43,640 nucleotides of DNA, taken from contig DATJPR010000049.1 in assembly GCA_035506295.1 (NCBI GenBank), positions 1 through 43,640 on the forward strand, in the 5' to 3' direction. The position numbers and the translations under genes were made by a program. Each line of letters starts with the position of its first letter. Position 1 is the stretch's first letter. Below the pieces are notes generated by a model. It did not search any database, was not told the DNA's origin, and worked only from the letters and a program-made list of their open reading frames with translations. The stretch comes from DATJPR01 sp035506295 (GTDB taxonomy: Bacteria; Bacteroidota; Ignavibacteria; UBA10030; UBA6906). This document shows, piece after piece, positions 17,108-25,123 of this stretch.

Positions 17108-17589
17108 TACTGTTTCGCGCTCGCGGAAATGGATTGAACCTTGCCGCCGGCCTTTTCGATTTTTTCAACGGCCGACTTGCTGAACGCATGTGCACTGACG
17201 TCGAGTTTTGCTTTCAGCTCTCCGTTGCCGAGGATCTTCACCGCCGCATCCGCCTTCTTCACCATTCCCAGCTTCGCGAGAATCTCGGGGGTCACGATTC
17301 CTCCCTGGAGCCGCCCGTCATCCGCGAGCTTGTTCAACGACTCCACGTTCACCACCTGGAACTCCTGCCGGAACGGATGGAAGAACCCGCGTTTCGGGAG
17401 ACGCCGCACCAGCGGCATCTGGCCGCCTTCGAACCACGCCGGGCGCGAACTGCCGGAGCGCGATCCCGCCCCTTTGTGCCCGCGCGTCGACGTGCCGCCG
17501 TGTCCGGAACCCTGGCCGCGGCCGATCCGCTTCGGCTTTCTTCTCGAGCCGGGGGCCGGCTTCAGAGTGCTGAGAATATCCTTCGCCAT
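17107..17589 (-). CDS. rplO: 50S ribosomal protein L15
   Basis: 160 residues. The Gly/Arg-rich N-terminal arm (RIGRGQGSGHGGTSTRGHKG) and the body motif EGGQMPLVRRLPKRGF are typical of L15, which reaches deep into 23S rRNA late in assembly. Stop overlaps the secY start. Confidence 0.98.
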   Translation of the reverse strand: MAKDILSTLKPAPGSRRKPKRIGRGQGSGHGGTSTRGHKGAGSRSGSSRPAWFEGGQMPLVRRLPKRGFFHPFRQEFQVVNVESLNKLADDGRLQGGIVTPEILAKLGMVKKADAAVKILGNGELKAKLDVSAHAFSKSAVEKIEKAGGKVQSISASAKQ

Positions 17590-17598
17590 GTTCTGCCT

Positions 17599-17799
17599 TT
17601 AATGCTGAACGGATGAGTCGACTTCCTCCACCTTCACAAGATGGAAGACTTTCTGAATCATGCCGCGGATCTGCACCGTGTCGTTCTTCACGACCGACCA
17701 GTTCGGGCGGCCGAGACCGAGCGCCTCAATCGTCTTCTTCTGGGGCTCGATCTGGTCGATGACGCTGCGGACCTGGGTGATCTTGATTTTCTTTGCCAT
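17599..17799 (-). CDS. rpmD: 50S ribosomal protein L30
   Basis: 66 residues: KKIKITQVRSVIDQ, then LGLGRPNWSVVKND and IRGMIQKVFHLVKVEEV. It is a small beta-alpha-beta protein of the large subunit. Many lineages lack it; here it sits in the standard spc position between rpsE and rplO. Confidence 0.95.
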   Translation of the reverse strand: MAKKIKITQVRSVIDQIEPQKKTIEALGLGRPNWSVVKNDTVQIRGMIQKVFHLVKVEEVDSSVQH

Positions 17800-17813
17800 G
17801 GGACTCGTTCTCC

Positions 17814-18368
17814 TCAGTTGGCCGTCTGCGGCTTCGCCGCGGACCCGTTCGACCCTGTCGTCGGGGCAGGACCGAACAGCTCGTGGATGCGAATTTCCCG
17901 CCGTTCCGCCATGGTTTTGGCGTCCACCAGGCTTTGCAGTGCGGCCATGGTCGCCTTCACGGCGTTGTGGGGATTGGAGGAGCCGATGGATTTCGTCAAC
18001 ACGTCCTTGACGCCCGCCGATTCCAGCACGGCACGAACGCCGCCGCCTGCAATCAGCCCGGTCCCAGGCGAAGCAGGCTTGAGCATGACTCTGCCTGCGC
18101 CGAATTTCCCGGTCACCGCGTGCGGGATCGTTCCCTTGACGATCGGCACCATCACCACGTTCTTTTTTGCATCGTCCACACCCTTCGAGATGGCGTCGGC
18201 GACTTCATTCGCCTTGCCGAGGCCGATCCCGACGTGCCCGTTGCCATCGCCGACGACCACGATGGCGTTGAAGCTGAACCGACGCCCGCCCTTCACCACC
18301 TTTGCCACGCGGTTGATGTGAACGAGTTTGTCCTTCAGTTCAAGTTCGCTAGCCTTGATGCGTGCCAC
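17814..18368 (-). CDS. rpsE: 30S ribosomal protein S5
   Basis: 184 residues from a GTG at 18368 with GAGGAAC upstream. N-terminal double-stranded-RNA-binding domain (LVHINRVAKVVKGGRRFSF, about 14-32) and C-terminal domain (IAGGGVRAVLESAGVKDVL). S5 works in decoding fidelity and helicase activity at mRNA entry. A short Gly/Ala-rich tail ends the protein. A tRNA-Gln gene precedes it, so tRNA processing would create a new mRNA 5' end 37 nt before this start. Confidence 0.98.
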   Translation of the reverse strand: MARIKASELELKDKLVHINRVAKVVKGGRRFSFNAIVVVGDGNGHVGIGLGKANEVADAISKGVDDAKKNVVMVPIVKGTIPHAVTGKFGAGRVMLKPASPGTGLIAGGGVRAVLESAGVKDVLTKSIGSSNPHNAVKATMAALQSLVDAKTMAERREIRIHELFGPAPTTGSNGSAAKPQTAN

Positions 18369-18405
18369 GATTGTTCCTCACAGTGCGTGTGTCGTTGTTG
18401 TCTCG

Positions 18406-18476
18406 CTGTCGGGAGAGGAGTCGAACCTCTACTAACGGCTCCAAAGGCCGCTGTCCTGCCATTAGACGACCCGACA
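18406..18476 (-). tRNA. tRNA-Gln (anticodon TTG)
   Basis: A full cloverleaf reads on the minus strand: acceptor TGTCGGG (18476-18470) pairs with CCCGACA (18413-18407), anticodon stem GCGGC/GCCGT around the loop CTTTGGA (anticodon TTG, reads CAA), T stem AGAGG/CCTCT around TTCGACT, discriminator G at 18406. CCA is not encoded. It lies between rplR and rpsE, same strand, with no promoter or terminator that I can see on either side, so it must be cut from the ribosomal-protein mRNA. Confidence 0.96.
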
Positions 18477-18527
18477 AAACCTGGCCTCCCCACGCCTTAA
18501 CAGGTGACTGGCCCAACATGGAAAGCA

Positions 18528-18896
18528 CTAGAACTTCAGCCCGCCCTCGCGGGCTCCCTCCGCCACTGCCTTCACGACCCCATGGTAGAGATACCCGTTC
18601 CGGTCGAACACGACCGTCGTAATGCCTTTTTGTGATGCCGCCGCCGCAACAAGCTTCCCGACTTGCTTCCCGACGGAGATCTGTCCCTTGGCCTCCTTGA
18701 AGTTCTCCTTCACGCCCTTGGAGATGTCGGAGACGGCGACAAGGGTTTTCCCGGTGGCATCGTCCACGACCTGTGCATAGACGTGCTTCAAGCTCCTGTA
18801 GACCGTCAGCCGCGGACGCTCGGGGGTCCCCGCCATCTCCAGGCGGATGTGCTGCTTGATGCGCTTCCGGTTTTCGATTCGACTTTTCGTAATCAT
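18528..18896 (-). CDS. rplR: 50S ribosomal protein L18
   Basis: 122 residues from ATG 18896 (MITKSRIENRKRIKQHI). A GTG four codons upstream (18908) is also in frame, and neither has a strong ribosome-binding site, so the start is uncertain by 12 bases. PRLTVYRSLKHVYAQVVDD and GYLYHGVVKAVAEGAREGGL are canonical. L18 binds 5S rRNA together with L5. Confidence 0.96.
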   Translation of the reverse strand: MITKSRIENRKRIKQHIRLEMAGTPERPRLTVYRSLKHVYAQVVDDATGKTLVAVSDISKGVKENFKEAKGQISVGKQVGKLVAAAASQKGITTVVFDRNGYLYHGVVKAVAEGAREGGLKF

Positions 18897-18918
18897 GGTG
18901 GATGTCACCCGTCAAAGT

Positions 18919-19473
18919 TTAGGCCTTGGCTCCGCTGGCCGCCGCAGCCTTGCCAGCTTTCCGGCGAATCACTTCGCCTTCGTACTTCACGCCCTTCCCC
19001 TTGTACGGCTCGGGCGGGCGGAAGGAGCGGATCTTCGCGGCGACCTGGCCGACAAGCTGCTTGTCGATCCCGCTGATCGTAATGTTGGTCTGCGTCGGCG
19101 CTTCGATTTTGATCCCGTCGGGCGGGACGAACAGAATGGGATGGGAAAATCCGAGCGCGAGCTGGAGTCTCTTCCCCTTCATTTCCGCACGGTAGCCGAC
19201 GCCGACAAGTTCGAGTTTCTTGCTGAACCCTTCGGTCACGCCCTTCACCATATTCTGGATCAGGGCCCGCCACAACCCATGCAGGGCGCGTTCCGCTTTC
19301 TCGTCGCCGAGGCGGCCGACCAGCACCTGGTTGTTTTTGACTTCGAGCTGGATCGCGCGGTGCACTTCGGCGCCAAGCTCTCCCTTGGGACCAGCAACGG
19401 TGATCGCTTTCCCGTTGATATTGACCTTGACCCCTTTGTCGATGGGGATCGGTTTTCTGCCGACTCGTGACAC
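18919..19473 (-). CDS. rplF: 50S ribosomal protein L6
   Basis: 184 residues from GTG 19473, with AAGGAGAA upstream. Two related alpha/beta domains; MSRVGRKPIPI at the N-terminus and the signature region PEPYKGKGVKYEGEVIRRK near the C-terminus. It lies near the GTPase centre where elongation factors dock. Confidence 0.98.
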   Translation of the reverse strand: MSRVGRKPIPIDKGVKVNINGKAITVAGPKGELGAEVHRAIQLEVKNNQVLVGRLGDEKAERALHGLWRALIQNMVKGVTEGFSKKLELVGVGYRAEMKGKRLQLALGFSHPILFVPPDGIKIEAPTQTNITISGIDKQLVGQVAAKIRSFRPPEPYKGKGVKYEGEVIRRKAGKAAAASGAKA

Positions 19474-19501
19474 GGCGACTATTCTCCTTGCGTATTCCCG
19501 G

Positions 19502-19897
19502 TTACCAGATTTCGCACATTACTTCACCGCCGATGTGCGCTTCGCGTGCCTGCCTGTCGCTCATCAGCCCTCGGGACGTCGAGATGATCGCGATGCCGAG
19601 ACCGCCGAGGACGCGCGGGATTTCTTCCGCCGGCACATATTTCCGCAAGCCGGGCGTGCTCACGCGCTTCAGGCCGCTGATGACGGACTGCCCGTCGTGA
19701 TACTTCAGTTGGATCCTCAGCAGCCCCTGGGTTTCGTCCGGCACCTCAGTGAAGCCGCTGATGAATTTCTGATCCAGCAGGAGCTGGGTGATGCTCCGTT
19801 TCAGATTGGACGTCGGGACATCCACCTTCTTGTGTCCTGCCTGGATTGCGTTCCGCAGCCGTGTAAGATAGTCGGCGACGGGATCGGTCATGGTCAT
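19502..19897 (-). CDS. rpsH: 30S ribosomal protein S8
   Basis: 131 residues. TDPVADYLTRLRNAIQAGH at the N-terminus and GLGIAIISTSRGLMSDRQAR near the C-terminus are diagnostic. AGGAG six bases upstream selects the first of two close ATGs. S8 binds helix 21 of 16S rRNA and represses the spc operon in E. coli; I saw no obvious copy of that site here. Confidence 0.98.
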   Translation of the reverse strand: MTMTDPVADYLTRLRNAIQAGHKKVDVPTSNLKRSITQLLLDQKFISGFTEVPDETQGLLRIQLKYHDGQSVISGLKRVSTPGLRKYVPAEEIPRVLGGLGIAIISTSRGLMSDRQAREAHIGGEVMCEIW

Positions 19898-19933
19898 GCG
19901 AACTCCTGCTTCTACGATCGAGAGTCTGTCCTG

Positions 19934-20203
19934 TTACCAGCTTGCCTTGGTGACGCCCGGAATCTTCCCGTCGAGCGCCAGCTCGCGGAATGCGATGCGC
20001 GACAGGCCGAACTTCCGCATATATCCCCGCGGGCGGCCGCTCATCGAACACCGGTGATGCAGCCGGGTAGGGCTGCTGTTCCGGGGGAGCTTTTGCAGAG
20101 CCTCGAAGTCTCCCTTGGCCTTGAGCTCCTTCCGGATCGCCGCGTACTTTGCGACGAGCTTCTCGCGCTTCAACTGGCGCGCTTTCGAACTGGTCTTTGC
20201 CAT
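19934..20203 (-). CDS. rpsN: 30S ribosomal protein S14, zinc-free long form
   Basis: 89 residues, the length of the long S14 form, with no CxxC pairs (only one Cys, in HHRCSMSGRPRGYMRKF). It is therefore the zinc-independent form, although S4, L36 and L33 in the same window are zinc-binding. The position between rplE and rpsH is standard. Confidence 0.97.
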   Translation of the reverse strand: MAKTSSKARQLKREKLVAKYAAIRKELKAKGDFEALQKLPRNSSPTRLHHRCSMSGRPRGYMRKFGLSRIAFRELALDGKIPGVTKASW

Positions 20204-20230
20204 TCTCTGTTCTCCTGAATCCTGATCCCT

Positions 20231-20929
20231 CTACGAGGCTTTCGCCGTTTCCAGCACTTCCTGTCGTTTCACGAACGGCATCCCGAACGCCTTCAGCAGC
20301 TCGTACGCTTCCTGGTCGGTCTTTGCCGTCGTTACAAAGGTGATGTCCATGCCGAAGATCTTCGTGATCTTGTCGACGTCGATCTCGGGGAACACCGTGT
20401 GTTCCTTGATCCCCACCGTGTAGTTCCCCCGGCCGTCGAACGACTTGTCGGACAGCCCGCGGAAGTCGCGGATGCGCGGGACGGAGATACTGATGAACCG
20501 GTCGAGGAATTCGTACATAATCCCGCGACGGAGCGTCACACGGCATCCGATGGGCATCTTTTCCCGGAGGTGGAAATTCGAAATCGATTTCTTCGCCCGG
20601 GTGATGACGGTTTTCTGTCCCGTGATGGCCTCGAGGTCATGCGCTGCCGCCTCGACCAGCTTGGGGTCCTGGGTGGCCTGCCCGACGCCGATGTTGATGC
20701 AGATCTTCTCGAGTCTCGGCACCTGCATGACATTCTTATAGCTGAAGCGCTTCATCATGGCCGGGACGACTTCGCGCGGATAGGTCAGGGAGAGCCGTGC
20801 GACGACTTTCTCGCGCTTCCCGCTCTGCCGTGGAGCCTGCGCGGGCGCGCCCTCGCCTTTCTTTCCTCCGCCCGCTCCCTTCGTCTTCGCGGGTGCCGGC
20901 GTCTGCTTTTTGGGTTTCTCTTCGCTCAT
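20231..20929 (-). CDS. rplE: 50S ribosomal protein L5 with N-terminal extension
   Basis: 232 residues, about 45 more than usual. Residues 1-41 form a Lys/Ala/Pro/Gly-rich segment; the standard protein begins near LSLTYPREVVPAMMKRF and goes on with KNVMQVPRLEKICINIGVG. No start codon lies near the usual start (the two Val codons there are GTC), so the extension looks genuine. L5 carries 5S rRNA into the central protuberance and touches P-site tRNA. Confidence 0.96.
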   Translation of the reverse strand: MSEEKPKKQTPAPAKTKGAGGGKKGEGAPAQAPRQSGKREKVVARLSLTYPREVVPAMMKRFSYKNVMQVPRLEKICINIGVGQATQDPKLVEAAAHDLEAITGQKTVITRAKKSISNFHLREKMPIGCRVTLRRGIMYEFLDRFISISVPRIRDFRGLSDKSFDGRGNYTVGIKEHTVFPEIDVDKITKIFGMDITFVTTAKTDQEAYELLKAFGMPFVKRQEVLETAKAS

Positions 20930-20953
20930 ACCAGATTCGTCCGTACGTTGAGG

Positions 20954-21274
20954 TTAAACCGTTTCGCCGCTGCTCTTCGCGACACGGAGGCGCCGCGTGT
21001 GGCCGGTATCGTCCTTCACGATCTTCGCCCCCACCCGCGTCGGCTCGCCCGACTTGGGGTCGAGCAGCATCACGTTGGAGACGTGGATGCTTTCTTCGCG
21101 CTGGACGATGCCACCCTGCGGGTTGCGCTGGTTCGGGCGCGTGTGTCGCTTGATGATATTGACCCCTTCAACGATGATCCGCTGGCGGTCGGGGAACACC
21201 TTGAGCACCTTCCCCTTCTTGCCGCGGGCGTTGCCGGAGATTACAACGACGGTATCATTTTTCCGGATCTTCAT
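20954..21274 (-). CDS. rplX: 50S ribosomal protein L24
   Basis: 106 residues. An N-terminal KOW motif (KNDTVVVISGNARGKKGKVL) and VEGVNIIKRHTRPN identify L24, one of the two assembly starters of the large subunit. AGGA precedes the ATG. Confidence 0.98.
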   Translation of the reverse strand: MKIRKNDTVVVISGNARGKKGKVLKVFPDRQRIIVEGVNIIKRHTRPNQRNPQGGIVQREESIHVSNVMLLDPKSGEPTRVGAKIVKDDTGHTRRLRVAKSSGETV

Positions 21275-21289
21275 TGCTGTTCCTGCGGA

Positions 21290-21658
21290 TTAGAGCACTT
21301 CCGGTGCTAACGAAACGATCTTCATGTACTGCTTTTCGCGGAGCTCGCGCGCGACCGGCCCGAAGATGCGGCTTCCCCTCGGCTCTCCCGCGTCATTGAT
21401 CAACACGGCGGCGTTCTCGTCGAAGCGAATGAACGACCCGTCTTTCCGGCGCGTCTCCTTTTTGGTCCGGACGATCACCGCCCTCGCGACGTCCCCCTTC
21501 TTGACGGCGGCGCCGGGGATGGCCGATTTCACCGAGACGACGACTAGGTCTCCGAGACCGGCATAGCGACGATCAGAGCCGCCGAGCACCCGGATGCACC
21601 GCACTTTTTTCGCGCCGGAATTGTCGGCGACGACGAGATTCGTTTCTTCCTGGATCAT
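21290..21658 (-). CDS. rplN: 50S ribosomal protein L14
   Basis: 122 residues, the normal length: IQEETNLVVADNSGAKKVRC at the N-terminus, FDENAAVLIND and RIFGPVARELR in the C-terminal half. L14 sits at the subunit interface and is the binding site of the silencing factor RsfS. GGAG lies 6 nt before the ATG. First gene of the spc block, but only 23 nt separate it from rpsQ, so there is no operon boundary. Confidence 0.98.
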   Translation of the reverse strand: MIQEETNLVVADNSGAKKVRCIRVLGGSDRRYAGLGDLVVVSVKSAIPGAAVKKGDVARAVIVRTKKETRRKDGSFIRFDENAAVLINDAGEPRGSRIFGPVARELREKQYMKIVSLAPEVL

Positions 21659-21681
21659 TGCTTACTCCATCGTCGATGGTG

Positions 21682-21966
21682 TTACTTCGCCTTTTCCACG
21701 ATCTCCACCAGGCGCCAGCGCTTCAGTTTGCTCAGCGGCCGCGTCTCCATGATGCGCACCGTGTCGCCGACCCCCGCTTCCGCTTTGTCATCGTGGGCCA
21801 TCAACCGGGTGGTCCGTTTGAAATACTTCTTGTACAGCTTGTGGGGAACCCTGCGCTCCACTTCCACCACGATGCTCTTGCGCATGCTGTTGCTGACGAC
21901 TTTCCCGATGCGGATCTTGCGAAGGGTGGTCCGGTGAGGTTGCGCTTGCACGGCTGCGTCGGTCAT
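21682..21966 (-). CDS. rpsQ: 30S ribosomal protein S17
   Basis: 94 residues; an OB-fold protein that binds 16S rRNA early. RKIRIGKVVSNSMRKSIVVE and GDTVRIMETRPLSKLKRWR are canonical. Its ATG overlaps the rpmC stop (ATGA), so the two are translationally coupled. Confidence 0.98.
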   Translation of the reverse strand: MTDAAVQAQPHRTTLRKIRIGKVVSNSMRKSIVVEVERRVPHKLYKKYFKRTTRLMAHDDKAEAGVGDTVRIMETRPLSKLKRWRLVEIVEKAK

Positions 21967-22235
21967 GATGCCTTGGTCTCCGTCGTCTCGGGTTTCTTGG
22001 CTGCTGTCGTTTCGGCCGGGGCCGCGCTCTTCGCCGCTACCGCATTCTGTTGTTCCTTCATATGGATCATGGTCTTGATCCGTGCGATATCGCGCCGGAC
22101 GGTGCGCACGCGAATGGGGCTCTCCAGCTGTCGCGTCGACAACTGGAAGCGAAGATTGGAGAGATTCTCCTCTTCGTCCACCAATCGTTTCCGGAGCTCA
22201 TCAAGTGCCAGCTGGCGTATCTCGGTCATTTTCAT
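21963..22235 (-). CDS. rpmC: 50S ribosomal protein L29 with C-terminal tail
   Basis: 90 residues from ATG 22235, set by GAGGATT. Residues 1-65 are the L29 helical hairpin (MKMTEIRQLALDELRKRL, RTVRRDIARIKTMIHMK); the last 25 are an Ala/Lys/Thr-rich tail not usual in L29. L29 sits by the exit tunnel and helps dock SRP and trigger factor. Upstream, between it and rplP, is heptad array 3. Confidence 0.96.
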   Translation of the reverse strand: MKMTEIRQLALDELRKRLVDEEENLSNLRFQLSTRQLESPIRVRTVRRDIARIKTMIHMKEQQNAVAAKSAAPAETTAAKKPETTETKAS

Positions 22236-22255
22236 TGAACAATCCTCGTTGCGAA

Positions 22256-22339
22256 AATCAGGAATCACGGATCAGGCTTCAGGGATGAGAGACCGGGGCC
22301 ATCGATCTCCCCGTCTCGCACTCCCCCGCTCCCGCACTC
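22256..22339. repeat. Heptad array 3 with central hairpin, between rplP and rpmC
   Basis: Left half: 7-base units in phase from 22256, for example AATCAGG (22256), AATCACG (22263), GATCAGG (22270), CTTCAGG (22277). Right half: C-rich units in phase from about 22312 (CGTCTCG, then CACTCCC, up to the rplP stop at 22340). Between them GAGACCGGGG (22288-22297) can pair with CCCCGTCTC (22309-22317) with one bulge. It sits inside the S10 operon, where spacers elsewhere are mostly under 40 nt. Confidence 0.72.
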
Positions 22340-22762
22340 TCACAGTTGTGCTATGTCCGTCCTCACGCTCACCTTCGTCTTGATCGGAAGCTTATGCGAC
22401 GCCAGGCGGAGGGCCTCGAGGGCCGTCTCTTTCGTCGTTCCGCCGACTTCAAACATCACGCGGCCGGGCTTCACCACGGCCACCCAGTATTCCGGTGCGC
22501 CCTTTCCTTTCCCCATGCGTGTTTCCGCAGGCTTCTTGGTCACCGGCTTGTCGGGAAAGATCCTGATCCAGATCCGTCCTTCGCGCTTCATCATCCGGGT
22601 CAGCGTCACGCGGGCCGCTTCGATCTGTCGCTGGGTGATCCATCCCGGCTCGAGGGCTTTCAGTCCGTAGTCGCCGAACGCAATCCCCGCGCCGCGTGTC
22701 GCCTTTCCTCGCATGCGGCCGCGCTGGGCCTTGCGGTACTTCACTCTCTTGGGCATCAACAT
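22340..22762 (-). CDS. rplP: 50S ribosomal protein L16
   Basis: 140 residues: PKRVKYRKAQRGRMRGKATR, then FGDYGLKALEPGWITQRQIE and MGKGKGAPEYWVAVVKPGR. L16 shapes the A-site/peptidyl-transferase region. GAGGACC upstream favours the first of two ATGs (22762), though MPKRV two codons later is the commoner N-terminus. Confidence 0.98.
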   Translation of the reverse strand: MLMPKRVKYRKAQRGRMRGKATRGAGIAFGDYGLKALEPGWITQRQIEAARVTLTRMMKREGRIWIRIFPDKPVTKKPAETRMGKGKGAPEYWVAVVKPGRVMFEVGGTTKETALEALRLASHKLPIKTKVSVRTDIAQL

Positions 22763-22783
22763 GGTGCTTGGTCCTCGTTCGAA

Positions 22784-23461
22784 TTATGACGCGCGCCGCG
22801 AGGGCTGGCTCTGGTGCTGCTGGAGCGCCGCTTTGGTGTCGAGCACCTCCCCCTTGCAGATCCACACCTTCACGCCGATCGCTCCGTACACCGTCCGCGC
22901 CGTGGCCGTCGCATAGTCGATGTCCGCCCTGAGGGTGTGCAACGGGATGCGTCCTTCCTTGTACTGTTCGCGCCGGGCGATTTCGGCGCCGCCCAGCCGA
23001 CCGCTCGTCATGACACGGACCCCTTCGGCGCCCATGCGCATGGCGGCGGTGATGGCGTTCTTCATCGCCCTGCGTAACGCGATCCTGCCCTCAAGCTGTT
23101 GCGCGATGTTCTCGGCAACGAGATACGCGTCCAGCTCCGGGCGTTTGATCTCGTTGATCATGATCTTGACATCGGTGTTCGTGATCTTCTTCAGCTCCTC
23201 CTCGAGCAGCGAGATTTCCTTCCCGCTTCGCCCGATCACGATGCCGGGACGCGACGTGTTGATCGTGATCACGACGCGCTTGGGGGTCCGCTCGACGACG
23301 ATGCGCGCGATGCCCGCCTTCTTGAGGCGGCTGCGCACGTACTTGCGGATCGTCATGTCTTCGGACAGCTTCCCCGCGAATCCCTTTTCGTCGTACCAAT
23401 TGGAGTCCCAGGATTTGATGATCCCGAGGCGGAGCCCCACCGGATGTGCTTTCTGTCCCAA
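22784..23461 (-). CDS. rpsC: 30S ribosomal protein S3
   Basis: 225 residues from a TTG start at 23461, with a strong AAGGAGG just upstream. MGQKAHPVGLRLGI is the standard N-terminus, so the rare start is credible. KH domain near 60-95 (GIVIGRSGKEISLLEEEL), C-terminal domain with GRLGGAEIARREQYKEGRIPL. S3 lines the mRNA entry tunnel. Confidence 0.97.
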   Translation of the reverse strand: MGQKAHPVGLRLGIIKSWDSNWYDEKGFAGKLSEDMTIRKYVRSRLKKAGIARIVVERTPKRVVITINTSRPGIVIGRSGKEISLLEEELKKITNTDVKIMINEIKRPELDAYLVAENIAQQLEGRIALRRAMKNAITAAMRMGAEGVRVMTSGRLGGAEIARREQYKEGRIPLHTLRADIDYATATARTVYGAIGVKVWICKGEVLDTKAALQQHQSQPSRRAS

Positions 23462-23482
23462 AATTCCTCCTTGCGGATTCGG

Positions 23483-23938
23483 TTACTTCTTGTCGGACGC
23501 AGTGTCGGCGGCTTTCGCCTCCGCCGGCGCGGTTTTCGCCGTCGAGCTCGTCTTCGCGCGCGACTTGGCGGGGCGCGCGGCGCTTCCCTTTTTCGGCGCG
23601 ACAGCTTCGACGACGACGGTGATATGATTCGAACGCTTGCGGATCCTGAACGCCCGTCCCATCGGGGCGGGGCTGATCCGCTTCATGGTCATCCCTCCGT
23701 CGACCGTGACCCGCTTCACGACCATGTCCTCGGGGTCCACGCGGCCGCCCTCGTCCTGGTTCTGCAGGTTGGAGACCGCCGAGCGGAGGACCTTCTCCGC
23801 GACTTTCGAGGCGGACTTCGGCGAGAAGTGCAGGATGTGCAACGCTTCGTCCACGCGTTTCCCGCGGATCAGGTCGACGACCAGCCGCATTTTGCGCGGT
23901 GATGTTCCCACATATCGGTTGATAGCTCGTGCTTCCAT
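23483..23938 (-). CDS. rplV: 50S ribosomal protein L22 with C-terminal tail
   Basis: 151 residues from ATG 23938 (MEARAINRYVGTSPRKMR), chosen because AGGAT lies at the right distance. The conserved part ends near residue 112 (SNHITVVVEA, after the tunnel-lining hairpin). About 40 Ala/Lys/Thr-rich residues follow. L22's loop lines the exit tunnel and is a macrolide contact. Confidence 0.97.
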   Translation of the reverse strand: MEARAINRYVGTSPRKMRLVVDLIRGKRVDEALHILHFSPKSASKVAEKVLRSAVSNLQNQDEGGRVDPEDMVVKRVTVDGGMTMKRISPAPMGRAFRIRKRSNHITVVVEAVAPKKGSAARPAKSRAKTSSTAKTAPAEAKAADTASDKK

Positions 23939-23963
23939 GACTGTCATCCTTCGGGCGCGCGGG

Positions 23964-24251
23964 TCACGCCGCCGTGGTGGTTTCTTCTTTCTTGATGCCG
24001 GGATGCGTGCGGAAATTCCGGGTCGGCGCGAATTCCCCCAGCTTGTGTCCGACCATGCCTTCGTGCACATACACGGGAATGAACTTGTTCCCGTTGTGCA
24101 CGGCAAACGTATGGCCGACAAAGTCCGGGGTGATCGTCGAAGCCCGCGACCAGGTCTTGATCACTTTCTTCTGATTCGATTTGTTGAGCTGGGCCACTTT
24201 GGCCGCAAGCTTCACGCTGACAAAGGGACCTTTCTTGAGCGAGCGTGCCAT
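23964..24251 (-). CDS. rpsS: 30S ribosomal protein S19
   Basis: 95 residues: MARSLKKGPFVSVKLAAKV and HNGNKFIPVYVHEGMVGHKLGEFAPTR-type C-terminal region. S19 sits in the head of the small subunit with S13. It follows rplB by 6 nt. Confidence 0.98.
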   Translation of the reverse strand: MARSLKKGPFVSVKLAAKVAQLNKSNQKKVIKTWSRASTITPDFVGHTFAVHNGNKFIPVYVHEGMVGHKLGEFAPTRNFRTHPGIKKEETTTAA

Positions 24252-24257
24252 AGCCGA

Positions 24258-25085
24258 TTACTTTCTCCGTTTCACGATGAACTTGCCGGACGGCTTCTTG
24301 TGCGAACGGGTCTTTTTCCCCTTCGTGTGCCATCCCCAGGGAGACACCGGGTGCGGGTTTCCCTGCGGCGATTTTCCTTCGCCGCCGCCGTGCGGATGAT
24401 CGACCGGGTTCATGACCACGCCGCGGGACTGCGGACGGATCCCCAGCCATCGCGACCGGCCGGCTTTCCCGACGCTGATATTCTCATGGTCGCTGTTGCC
24501 GACGGTGCCGATGGTCGCCCGGCATTCGAGCGGGAAATTCCGCACTTCGCCGGAGGGCAGGCGGAGCTGGGCGAACTTCCCTTCCTTGGCCATGAGCTGG
24601 ACGCTCATGCCCGCGCTGCGTGCGATCTGTGCGCCTTTCCCCGGGCGCATCTCCACACCGTGGACGAACGTCCCCGCCGGAATGTTCGACAGCGGCATCG
24701 TGTTGCCCGGCTTGATCTCGGCATCGCCACCGGAGCGGAGGACATCGCCCACCGCCACGCCGGTCGGCGCGATGATGTACCGGCGCTCGCCGTCGGCGTA
24801 TTGCAGAAGGGCGATCCTGCACGTGCGGTTGGGATCGTATTCGATCGCCGCCACGCGCGCATCCATGCCGTCCTTGTTCCGCTTGAAATCGATCACGCGA
24901 TAGAAGCGCTTGTGCCTTCCACCACGGTGCCGGGACGTTATCCGGCCGGTGTTGTTCCTACCGCCAGACCTGCTGAGCGGCTCAATCAGCTGCTTCTCCG
25001 GACGCGTCTTCGTGATCTCGTCGAATGCCGAGACGGACATCCATCGTGTCCCTGCAGTGGTCGGTTTAAATTTGCGTATCGCCAT
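24258..25085 (-). CDS. rplB: 50S ribosomal protein L2
   Basis: 275 residues. The OB-fold and SH3-like domains are both present, with GGRHKRFYRVIDFKR near 57-71 and the highly conserved MNPVDHPHGGGEG near 225, whose histidine lies close to the peptidyl-transferase centre. L2 is needed for subunit joining. ATG with AGGAT upstream. Confidence 0.98.
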   Translation of the reverse strand: MAIRKFKPTTAGTRWMSVSAFDEITKTRPEKQLIEPLSRSGGRNNTGRITSRHRGGRHKRFYRVIDFKRNKDGMDARVAAIEYDPNRTCRIALLQYADGERRYIIAPTGVAVGDVLRSGGDAEIKPGNTMPLSNIPAGTFVHGVEMRPGKGAQIARSAGMSVQLMAKEGKFAQLRLPSGEVRNFPLECRATIGTVGNSDHENISVGKAGRSRWLGIRPQSRGVVMNPVDHPHGGGEGKSPQGNPHPVSPWGWHTKGKKTRSHKKPSGKFIVKRRK

Positions 25086-25123
25086 GGTCGTGATATCCTA
25101 AGCTCGTAGTGTTCCCGCCTGCA

